DNA of 64,000 bases from Posidoniimonas corsicana. GTDB taxonomy: Bacteria; Planctomycetota; Planctomycetia; Pirellulales; Lacipirellulaceae. This document shows positions 9,594-16,821 of the stretch, one piece after another. The translations under genes were made by a program, and so were the position numbers. Within the stretch, counting starts at the first letter, position 1, and each line of letters opens with the position of its first letter. The notes beneath the pieces are model-generated. The model ran no database searches. It had not been told where the DNA came from and was given only the letters and a program-made list of their open reading frames with translations. The stretch lies in the NCBI RefSeq assembly GCF_007859765.1, contig NZ_SIHJ01000004.1, positions 156,390 to 220,389 on the forward strand, read 5' to 3'.

Positions 9594-11600
9594 GTGGCAG
9601 ACACCCAAGATCTGCAAACAGACTGCGCGCGGCCATCGCTGGTGGTCGTCGGCGCCGGCATGGCGACCCACGCTCTGCTCCAGCGGCTCCGTCGCAACGG
9701 CGCGCTCGAGCGGCTCGACGTGACGGTCATCGGCGAGGAGCCGCGGCCCTGCTACGACCGCGTCAACCTCACCAGCTGCTTCGGCGGCGTCCCGCCCGAC
9801 GACCTGCTGCTCTCGCCGGTCGAGTGGTACCGCGAGAACGGGGTCCGGCTGCGCACCGGTGTGCGAGCAACCGGGATCGATCGATCGCGCCGTGCCGTAT
9901 CGACCGACCCGCACGGCGAGATCCGGTACGACCACCTGGTGCTCGCGACCGGGTCCCGGCCCTTCGTCCCGCCGATCGACGGCGTGGACCTGCCGGGCGT
10001 GTTCGTCTACCGCACGATCGATGACATCGAAGCGATCCGACAGCACGCCGGGATCTGCCGAACGGCCGCCGTGCTGGGAGGCGGGCTGCTGGGGCTCGAG
10101 GCCGGCAAGGCGCTCTACAACCTCAGCCTCCAGGCCCACGTAGTCGAGGTGGCCCCCGGGCTGATGCCCAGGCAGCTCAACGCCGAGGCGGCCGACCTGC
10201 TGAGAGAAGAGGTGGAGAGCCTGGGCGTGAGCGTTCATCTGCTCCGCCGCGCGTCGCGCCTGGAGCAGGACGGCGCCAAGGTGGTGGTCCACTTCGCCCG
10301 GCACGACCCGCTGAGCGTTGACATGGTGGTCATCTCCGCCGGCATCCGCCCGCGAGACGAACTCGCCCGCGACGCCGGGCTGGAGGTTGGTGAGCGGGGC
10401 GGCGTCGCGGTTAGCGGCGCCCTGCAAACATCCGACCCGCGCGTGTGGGCGGTCGGTGAGTGCGCATCGGTTGATAACGAACTCTTCGGCCTGGTCGGCC
10501 CGTGCTACGAGATGGCCGAGGCGCTGGCGGACAACCTCGCCGCGATGACGCAGGGGAACCCGATGTCCGCCCGCTTCCACAGCGGGGCGAGCGCGTCGCG
10601 GCTAAAGCTGATGGGGGTGGACGTGTCGACCCTCGGCAAGCCGATCGGAGAGGCCGCCGCCGCGTCGGTGCTGGTCAGACGGGGGGACGGCTACTGCCGC
10701 ACCCTCATGGTCGAACGCGGCCGCGTGGTCGGCGCCATCGGCGTCGGGGACTGGCCGGAGCGGGAACGCCTGAGCGGGCTGATCGCCGCGAACCGTCGCG
10801 TGTCGCAGCGCCAGCTGCGCCGGTTCCAAAGGACCGGCGCGGTGTGGTCCGCGTCGGAGGGCGCCTCGGTGATGGAGTGGCCCGCGGCGGCCACCGTCTG
10901 CAGCTGCCTGGGCGTGACCCGCGGCGACCTGACCGACGCGTTGCAGGCGGGCGCCGGGACCCCTGAGCAGCTTGCCGAGTCGACCGGCGCGTCGACCGTG
11001 TGCGGATCGTGCCGCAACCTGCTGTGCGCGCTTTGTGATCAGCCGGAGGTGGCGGTGGGGGCGAAGGGCAGGGGGGCCCTGCTCGGCGCGTCGGTGTTTG
11101 CCGCGCTCGTCACGCCCGTGCTGATGGCCTACCGCCCCAGCCGATTCGCCGACACGGTCCAGTCGGCCTGGCGGCGGGTCGACTTCCTCTGGCAGGACGA
11201 CGTCGCTAAGCAGGTCACGGGGTACACGCTGCTGGCAATCTCGCTGCTGGCTCTGCTGCTCTCGCTGCGGAAACGGCTGACGCGGTTCCGGCTGGGCGAC
11301 TTCAACCTCTGGCGGGGCGTCCACGGCGTGCTCGGCGCCGGCACGCTAGTCGGCTTTGTGGTGCACACCGGCATGAGCCTGGGGCACAACTTCACGTTCG
11401 CGTTGGGGTCGGCGTTCCTGCTGCTCAACCTGCTGGGGGCGGCGACCGGCGTGGCGGCATCCATGGAGAGCCGCCTCACCGGACGCTGGGGCCGCTCGCT
11501 CCGCGCCTGGCGGCCCCGCTTGACCAGGGCGCACATCTGGTTGTTCTGGCCGCTGCCGGCGTTGGTCCTATTCCACATCATCTCCGTCTACTACTACTGA
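9594..11600 (+). CDS. NirB-like FAD oxidoreductase fused to BFD [2Fe-2S] and a haem-b-like membrane domain
   Basis: This 668-residue protein begins with the NAD(P)H/FAD module of nitrite reductase large subunits: VVVGAGMATHALLQRL near residue 20, a second Rossmann site AVLGGGLLGLEAGKALYNL, and AVGECASVDN. A BFD-like [2Fe-2S] site follows, C436-x-C438-x31-C470-x2-C473. From about residue 490 there are four or five hydrophobic helices with paired His residues (WRGVHG, VVHTGMSLGHN, RAHIWLFW, LFHIISVYYY), suggesting a haem b domain like those of ferric reductases. The siroheme half of NirB is missing. The start is GTG at 9594; a later ATG would remove part of the FAD fold. It may link soluble NAD(P)H and membrane haem pools, but direction cannot be told. 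Confidence 0.85.
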   Translation: MADTQDLQTDCARPSLVVVGAGMATHALLQRLRRNGALERLDVTVIGEEPRPCYDRVNLTSCFGGVPPDDLLLSPVEWYRENGVRLRTGVRATGIDRSRRAVSTDPHGEIRYDHLVLATGSRPFVPPIDGVDLPGVFVYRTIDDIEAIRQHAGICRTAAVLGGGLLGLEAGKALYNLSLQAHVVEVAPGLMPRQLNAEAADLLREEVESLGVSVHLLRRASRLEQDGAKVVVHFARHDPLSVDMVVISAGIRPRDELARDAGLEVGERGGVAVSGALQTSDPRVWAVGECASVDNELFGLVGPCYEMAEALADNLAAMTQGNPMSARFHSGASASRLKLMGVDVSTLGKPIGEAAAASVLVRRGDGYCRTLMVERGRVVGAIGVGDWPERERLSGLIAANRRVSQRQLRRFQRTGAVWSASEGASVMEWPAAATVCSCLGVTRGDLTDALQAGAGTPEQLAESTGASTVCGSCRNLLCALCDQPEVAVGAKGRGALLGASVFAALVTPVLMAYRPSRFADTVQSAWRRVDFLWQDDVAKQVTGYTLLAISLLALLLSLRKRLTRFRLGDFNLWRGVHGVLGAGTLVGFVVHTGMSLGHNFTFALGSAFLLLNLLGAATGVAASMESRLTGRWGRSLRAWRPRLTRAHIWLFWPLPALVLFHIISVYYY

Positions 11601-11616
11601 GTTCGCCCGCTCGTTG

Positions 11617-13014
11617 ATGTCCACCAAACCGCAATGGCTCGCCTGGCTGGCGTTAACCTCTGTGATGGTCGCGTTCTTCGTGTACAGCCTGCTCGGCCGC
11701 TCCAGTTCCGCGTCGCGGACGTTCCTGCCCGGCGTTACAACGCACGGCCACTACCAGATTGAGCTCAAGTGCCAGGAGTGCCACACCCCCGGCATGGGCG
11801 TGCTGCACGACGCGTGCACGCGGTGCCACGGGCAGGAGCTGAAGGACGCCACCGACACGCACCCGCGGTCTAAGTTCACCGACCCGGGCAAGGCGGACAT
11901 GGTCGCAAAGCTAGACGGCCGCTCGTGCGTGACCTGTCATCAAGAGCACGTGCCCGACCGCACGCTGGCGATGGGCCTTTCGCTGCCGGGCGACTACTGC
12001 TGGCACTGCCACCAGGACGTGGGAGAGCAGCGTCCCAGTCACGCCGGGCTGGCGTACGACTCGTGCGCCGCCTCGGGCTGCCACAACTACCACGACAACC
12101 GAGCGCTGTTCGAGGACTTTCTTGTTAACCACTTTGGCGAACCCGACGTGCTGGACGACCCGCGGGTCCCGGCGCGGGGAGGCGCCTCAACCCGGAACCG
12201 AGACGATGCGGAGCTTCAACCGCTTGCGGCCGCCGATCAGGATTCGCCGCTGGCCGATCCGACCGACCGGTCGATCCTTGACGAGTGGTCCGCCGACGCG
12301 CACGCGGCGGCGGGGGTCAACTGCTCTGGCTGCCACGTCAGCGACGCGGGAGTCTGGTCCGACCGGCTCTCCCACGACGCCTGCCAGCGGTGCCACGACC
12401 GTGAGGTCGGCGGCTTCCTCGCCGGACGGCACGGGATGCGACTCGCCGTGGATCTACCAGCGATGTCGCCGGGCATGGCGCGACTGCCCATGAAGCACGA
12501 CGCGCTGCACCGCGACCTCGACTGCACGGCGTGCCACCAGGACCACCGGTTCGACGTCCGTTTTGCGGCGGTCGACGCGTGCCTCGCCTGCCACAACGAC
12601 GCTCACTCGCTCGCCTACAAGGAATCGGAACACTTCGCGCTGTGGGAGCAGGAACTCAACGACCCCGACGCGGCGGGCGCCGGCGTCTCGTGCGCCACGT
12701 GCCACATGCCCCGTCTTAAGGGGCCCTCGGGCGAGGTCTTTGTGCAGCACAACCAGAACGACAACCTCCGACCCAACGACAAGATGGTGCGTTCCGCCTG
12801 CGACAACTGCCACGGCCTGCAGTTCACGCTCGACGCGTTGGCGGACCGCCCGTTGATCGACGCCAACTTCAAAGGGCTGCCCTCCACCCGCGTGGAGAGC
12901 ATCGACATGGCCAAGGCCTGGGCCGACGAGCGGGAGCGGCTGCGAGAAGAACGGGCCAGGCGGCGGGCCCAGAGCAAGCAGGGGGCTGCGGACACACAGA
13001 GATCAGGCGGTTAA
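11617..13014 (+). CDS. Membrane-anchored multihaem cytochrome c with about eleven haem sites
   Basis: This 465-residue exported protein has an N-terminal anchor (WLAWLALTSVMVAFFVYSLL) and then ten CxxCH motifs: CQECH, CTRCH, CVTCH, CWHCH, CSGCH, CQRCH, CTACH, CLACH, CATCH and CDNCH. An eleventh site, CAASGCH, has four residues between the cysteines. The motifs fall in two groups, five before residue 155 and six after 225, separated by an acidic linker. The C-terminus is an Arg/Glu-rich helix. It follows the membrane NirB-like gene by 16 bases, so it is probably co-transcribed and moves electrons in the periplasm. It does not match NrfA (no CxxCK) or the hydroxylamine oxidoreductase cross-link Tyr pattern as far as I can see. 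Confidence 0.85.
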   Translation: MSTKPQWLAWLALTSVMVAFFVYSLLGRSSSASRTFLPGVTTHGHYQIELKCQECHTPGMGVLHDACTRCHGQELKDATDTHPRSKFTDPGKADMVAKLDGRSCVTCHQEHVPDRTLAMGLSLPGDYCWHCHQDVGEQRPSHAGLAYDSCAASGCHNYHDNRALFEDFLVNHFGEPDVLDDPRVPARGGASTRNRDDAELQPLAAADQDSPLADPTDRSILDEWSADAHAAAGVNCSGCHVSDAGVWSDRLSHDACQRCHDREVGGFLAGRHGMRLAVDLPAMSPGMARLPMKHDALHRDLDCTACHQDHRFDVRFAAVDACLACHNDAHSLAYKESEHFALWEQELNDPDAAGAGVSCATCHMPRLKGPSGEVFVQHNQNDNLRPNDKMVRSACDNCHGLQFTLDALADRPLIDANFKGLPSTRVESIDMAKAWADERERLREERARRRAQSKQGAADTQRSGG

Positions 13015-13087
13015 CTGGGCTATCAGGCGGTTCGGTGGGAAGGCGAACGCCCCTTCCCGATGTGGTTTACTTGTGAGGGAGATTTGA

Positions 13088-13699
13088 ATGTTGCAGAGTA
13101 ACAGCCTAACCCTGTTGGTCGTCCTGCCGCTGCCCGTGCTGCTGACCGGGTGCGGCGGCGGTTCTGCCCCAACGGGGATTACGCCGGAGAAGTTTGCCGA
13201 CGGGGTCCACGCCGTGATGATGGCCGACCGAACCGTGTACGCCACGCACGTGGTGACGCGGCTCAAGGGGCAGTCCGCGCCGGTGAAACCGGACGAGTAC
13301 TGGGACAAGTGGACCGAGGACTCGGGCGACCCCCACATGCTGCCGCTGCCGGCGCAGATGTTCCGGATGGGCGCGTCGCTGGTGAACGAGAACCCCGACG
13401 CAGGGTTCAAGTACAGCCTGAAGTCGCTGTGGCCCCTCAACCCCGAGCACAAGCCGGTGAGCGAGGAGGAGACCAAGGCCCTCGAGTACCTCAGCGAGCA
13501 CCCGGGCGAGACCTACACCGCCGAGGTGACCGACGCCGACGGGAACAAGCTGTTCACCAAGTACTACCCCGACCGCGCCGTGGCCGCCGCCTGCTGGGAG
13601 TGCCACAACGAGCACGAACGACGCGGCGACGACTACCCGGAGTTCGCCAAGGACGATGTGATGGGCGCCGTGGTGATTTACGTGCCGGTAAGCGGCTAG
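13088..13699 (+). CDS. Haem c lipoprotein, Tll0287/DUF3365-like
   Basis: This 203-residue predicted lipoprotein has a short hydrophobic signal ending in a lipobox LLTGC, followed by a PAS-like sensor fold of the Tll0287/DUF3365 type, recognisable from VKPDEYWDKW, NPDAGFKYSLKSLWPLNPEH and the C-terminal CWECHNEHE haem motif. Proteins of this family bind one haem c and are thought to be redox or signal proteins. A good ribosome site (AGGGAG) precedes ATG 13088. It lies 73 bases after the multihaem cytochrome and 10 bases before a cytochrome c lipoprotein, suggesting one periplasmic electron-transfer set. Confidence 0.82.
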   Translation: MLQSNSLTLLVVLPLPVLLTGCGGGSAPTGITPEKFADGVHAVMMADRTVYATHVVTRLKGQSAPVKPDEYWDKWTEDSGDPHMLPLPAQMFRMGASLVNENPDAGFKYSLKSLWPLNPEHKPVSEEETKALEYLSEHPGETYTAEVTDADGNKLFTKYYPDRAVAAACWECHNEHERRGDDYPEFAKDDVMGAVVIYVPVSG

Positions 13700-13709
13700 G
13701 GGGCGCCCA

Positions 13710-14081
13710 ATGACAAGGCTCATCCCCCTTTGGCTGCTGGCCGTGGCCCTGAGCGGCTGCGGCCAGCAGGGCGAGGCTGAAGACGCCGCGCCCCAACTCC
13801 CCCCCACGCCCGCGGAGCACCTGGCCGGGATCGCGGTCTACGAGTCGGGGTGCGCCTCGTGCCACGACAGCAGCCGTGACGGCGCGCCCCGGCTGGGCTA
13901 CCTGCCCGCTTGGGAGAAACGCCTGCCCACCGGGCCGGAAGGACTGGTGCAGAGTGTCGCGGAGGGCAAGGGGCTGATGCCCCCCCGCGGCGACCTGGCC
14001 GACGTCTCAGACGACCAACTCGCGCAGGCCGTGGCCTACATGATCTACCGCGCTAAGCTCAACATCCCGGCCGGCCACTAG
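13710..14081 (+). CDS. Small cytochrome c lipoprotein (class I)
   Basis: This 123-residue protein has a signal peptide and lipobox (VALSGC), a single haem site CASCH in YESGCASCHDSSRDGAP, and a probable distal ligand Met in KGLMPPRGD. The C-terminal helix SDDQLAQAVAYMIYRAK is typical of cytochrome c5/c553-like mono-haem proteins. It sits between the haem lipoprotein and the globin and probably carries single electrons between the operon's larger haem proteins or to an oxidase. Confidence 0.85.
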   Translation: MTRLIPLWLLAVALSGCGQQGEAEDAAPQLPPTPAEHLAGIAVYESGCASCHDSSRDGAPRLGYLPAWEKRLPTGPEGLVQSVAEGKGLMPPRGDLADVSDDQLAQAVAYMIYRAKLNIPAGH

Positions 14082-14118
14082 CCGTGCCCGGGCCCAACCT
14101 GAAGGAGACCAAGGACCC

Positions 14119-14535
14119 ATGACGCCCGAACAGATCAACCTTGTGCAGACCACCTGGGACAAGGTGGCGCCCAACGCCGACCAGGTGGCCGTGCTGTTCT
14201 ACGACCGCTTGTTCGAGATCGCGCCGGAGGTCAAGCCGCTGTTCAAGTCGGACATGACCGAGCAGGGCCGCAAGCTCATGCAGATGCTGGCGGTGGCGGT
14301 CAACGGGCTGCCCCGCTTGGAGTCGATCGTGCCGGCCGTCCAGCAGATGGGCGTACGCCACATCGAGTACGACGTGAAGCCCGAGCACTACGACTCGGTT
14401 GGCGAGGCGCTCCTGTGGACGCTCGAGCAGGGACTCGGCGACGCTTTCACGCCCGAGGTGAAGCGGGCCTGGACCGACACCTACGTAACCCTGGCGACGG
14501 TGATGAAGGACGCCGCGGCGGCCAAGGTCGCGTAG
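14119..14535 (+). CDS. Single-domain bacterial globin
   Basis: This 138-residue cytoplasmic protein has the classic three-over-three globin fold of Vitreoscilla haemoglobin and the flavohaemoglobin N-terminus: LVQTTWDKVAP (helix A), LFYDRLFEIAPEVKPLFK (B to C/CD with the conserved Phe), and proximal His in QMGVRHIEYDVKPEHY. No reductase domain follows. Such globins bind oxygen or detoxify NO. As the last gene of a nitrate/nitrite reduction operon, NO or nitrosative-stress protection is the most likely role, though this is inferred from position. A GGAG-type ribosome site lies upstream. Confidence 0.92.
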   Translation: MTPEQINLVQTTWDKVAPNADQVAVLFYDRLFEIAPEVKPLFKSDMTEQGRKLMQMLAVAVNGLPRLESIVPAVQQMGVRHIEYDVKPEHYDSVGEALLWTLEQGLGDAFTPEVKRAWTDTYVTLATVMKDAAAAKVA

Positions 14536-14544
14536 CGGGCGACG

Positions 14545-14579
14545 AAAAAACCTAGGGCCGCCACGGGGGCGGCCCTAGG
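14545..14579 (-). terminator. Rho-independent terminator between the nitrate operon and the porin gene
   Basis: Perfect 12-bp arms CCTAGGGCCGCC (14551-14562) and GGCGGCCCTAGG (14568-14579) flank a 5-base loop. On the minus strand the hairpin is followed by six T (14545-14550), so it fits the porin transcript best. It may also slow + strand transcripts from the globin side, though no T tract follows there. Confidence 0.85.
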
Positions 14580-14654
14580 TGAAGGAGCAGCTTGGCGAGC
14601 GCCCGTCGGCATCCCCTGCCTGCCGGGCGGACTCGGACGGTCAGAAAGTGGTCG

Positions 14655-16304
14655 CTAGAAGTTCAGCTCCCACTGGGTGTAGAAGAAGTCGGCGTTGTCG
14701 GTGCCGATGATCTTGCTCCCACGCCACAGGGTGGAGTAGCCAAACAGGATGTTCGACCGCGGGTCGAGCTGGTACTTGGCGATCAGGTCCAGCTCGTTGC
14801 CGAAGTCGGTGCTGTCGAGCGTCTGGGCCGACGGCACGGCCACGCCAGGGATGACGTCGCTCTCGTCGGCGGCGCCTAGGTAGTAGTACCAGGCCAGCAG
14901 CGACAGCTTGCTGCTCGGCTTCATGGTCAGCAGGCAGTTCGGCGAGCTGATGTTCGACCGCGCGGCCGCGTCGATAAAGCCGAGGTACTTGTGGGCCAGC
15001 GGGAACAACTGGTTGAACCGGTTGAACGTCCCGTCGGTTGTCGAGTCGTTGCCCGACGCGTAGTCGTAGTACATCCACATGGTGGGGGTCCAGCTGCCCG
15101 GCAGCTTGCGGCCGACGCCGCAGGTGCACATGCCGGCCCGGTGGTCGAGCCCCAGCCCGCTCTGACGGCCGGTCTGCAGGGCGCCGACCATCTCGTACAG
15201 CCAGTCGCCCGAGCCGCCGAAGATGCGGCCGCCGAACGTGTGGACGGAGAAGTCCGCACTGCCGGCCGCGGGCGAGGTGACCGGCGGAACCGCCGCGTAC
15301 GCGTTGTCGTTGTCGTAGCCGATGTAGAACAGGTCGTAGCTGGCGGACTTGGCGCCGGTGTAGGTGGCGTACACGCCGTAGAACTTCTGGTTGTAGTCGG
15401 CCTCGTCAAAGTCGTCCGGCGAAACTGGCACGTAGTTCGTGAAGAACCCGTCGATGGCCCAGTCGTCCGACTTGTGCATCACCTTGATGCCCTCGAACGT
15501 GCGGCGGGTGTTCGCCCAGTCGAGCGGCGACACGAAGCGCTGGGCGCCGTACAGCAGCTCCTGGCGGCCGACCCGGACCGTGGTCGACTCGGTCACGCCG
15601 AGGTCGAAGAACAGGTTCAGGAAGTCGCCCGAGTTGCGGTCGATCGGACGCGGGTTGTACGACTCGTTCGACAGCACGTCGGCCGTGATGCCCTCGGCGT
15701 AGACCCGGAACCAGTCGTTCGCCTTCCAGTTGGTGTACAGCCGCAGGCGGGACAGCAGGAAGTCGTTGTCCGTGTCGAGGAACCCACGGTTGGGCGGAGT
15801 CGACAACGACGACCGGCCCATGCCTTCCTCGTGGTGGTACCGCAGACGCAGCTGGCCGCCGATGTCGAGCGTGCCGCAGCCGACGTCCATCAGCTTCATG
15901 CAGTCGCCCAGGCAGCACGGCCCGCACGGGTCCTTCAGGTAGCTGAAGTCGTTGGCGTAGTACACGCCCTTGTGGCTGGTGAGGCACGGGCTGGGCTTGG
16001 CCGCCTTCTTCTGGCAGGCCGGGCAGCCACACCCGCAGGTGTCGCCGCAGCCGTCGCCACAGTCGTCCCCGCAGCCGCACCCGTCGGCGGCGCCGCAGGT
16101 GGGTTCGCAGCAGTCGCTGAGGTAGGAGATCTGCTGCGTCTGGTCTTCGGCGGCCAGGGCCGCGGCGGACGACGTCTCGTAGCTGGAGAATACGTCGCTG
16201 GGCATCGCCAGGCCGTCCTGGGCGCTTGCGGCGCCGGACAGCACCAGGGTCGCGGCCATCGCAATGGCAACGCTCGGTCGTTGTGTAAGAGTTGGGGTAC
16301 GCAT
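14655..16304 (-). CDS. Alginate-export (AlgE)-type outer-membrane porin with Cys-rich N-terminus
   Basis: This 549-residue exported protein has a signal peptide (AIAMAATLVLSGAASAQ) and a beta-barrel with alternating aromatic strands; LRLRYHHEEGMGRSS, VRVGRQELLYGAQRFVSPLDW and TFEGIKVMHKSDDWAIDGFF are typical of the alginate-export porin family. The ending, FFYTQWELNF, is an aromatic C-terminal barrel signal. Between about residues 65 and 135 it carries an unusual Cys/Gly/Asp-rich segment (for example GCGCGDDCGDGCGDTCGCGC) that may form disulfides or bind metal. It converges with the nitrate operon and shares the terminator. It may be a channel for anions or sugars; the neighbourhood suggests nitrate entry, but this is not shown by the sequence. 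Confidence 0.82.
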   Translation of the reverse strand: MRTPTLTQRPSVAIAMAATLVLSGAASAQDGLAMPSDVFSSYETSSAAALAAEDQTQQISYLSDCCEPTCGAADGCGCGDDCGDGCGDTCGCGCPACQKKAAKPSPCLTSHKGVYYANDFSYLKDPCGPCCLGDCMKLMDVGCGTLDIGGQLRLRYHHEEGMGRSSLSTPPNRGFLDTDNDFLLSRLRLYTNWKANDWFRVYAEGITADVLSNESYNPRPIDRNSGDFLNLFFDLGVTESTTVRVGRQELLYGAQRFVSPLDWANTRRTFEGIKVMHKSDDWAIDGFFTNYVPVSPDDFDEADYNQKFYGVYATYTGAKSASYDLFYIGYDNDNAYAAVPPVTSPAAGSADFSVHTFGGRIFGGSGDWLYEMVGALQTGRQSGLGLDHRAGMCTCGVGRKLPGSWTPTMWMYYDYASGNDSTTDGTFNRFNQLFPLAHKYLGFIDAAARSNISSPNCLLTMKPSSKLSLLAWYYYLGAADESDVIPGVAVPSAQTLDSTDFGNELDLIAKYQLDPRSNILFGYSTLWRGSKIIGTDNADFFYTQWELNF

Positions 16305-16821
16305 CGTGCGTCTCGCTGGGGGTTCGCGTCGGTCCTTCGGCGCCCGTGCTCAGTCAGGCGCCTCGCGGTTGCCGGGGGCGGCGTGTCCGTCCACCGCCCC
16401 GACAAATGGCTGGGTTGCTTGACCTGAGCTCAGGCTCATCAGCTTTGGTATTCGGCCAATTCGTTACGGGGGCACGAAAGTTTCCCAGTTTGCCATTATG
16501 GTTTACCACACGCGCAAGTGACTATCTGATAAAGAGTTACGGAGTGGTCGAAGAATAGCCACCAGGGTGTTTTCCGCTCTTGCGCTTTAACGCCGAGAAA
16601 ACTAAAGCGGCTGCGGGCTTAGTAGGCAGTGGCGCCGATTATTTGCGCCAGATGGCGGGGAGATATCGCCCTGTGGCGAAGCGGAAACTGTTGAAACAGA
16701 ATAAGTTAGGGGGAGACGGGACGTGGCGGCCCGGTTGATCGGCGCAGAAAATGCTCCTCAGTCCAGGTCCTCGCCTACTCCCGTGCTGCCGCGACAGAAT
16801 TAATCCCTCTAGCAACTACCT
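16305..16821. other. 517-base divergent intergenic region between porin and response-regulator genes
   Basis: No convincing gene is present. The segment is noticeably more A+T-rich than its surroundings between 16440 and 16720. It holds a perfect dyad at 16630-16650 (TGGCGC, nine bases, GCGCCA) and a nearby GGCG/CGCC pair at about 16653-16671. I looked for a GG-N10-GC sigma-54 promoter and did not find one with correct spacing. Confidence 0.5.
16630..16650. promoter_or_regulatory. Inverted repeat, possible operator
   Basis: TGGCGC (16630-16635) and GCGCCA (16645-16650) are perfect inverted arms separated by nine A/T-rich bases, in the divergent region between the porin and the NtrC-like gene. 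Size and symmetry suit a dimeric regulator. No factor can be assigned. Confidence 0.3.

Noticed and set aside
16305..16821. Sigma-54 promoter in front of the porin or the NtrC-like gene
   Set aside because: TGGCGC...TTGCGC near 16630 has 12 rather than 10 bases between GG and GC, and no better match was found on either strand.
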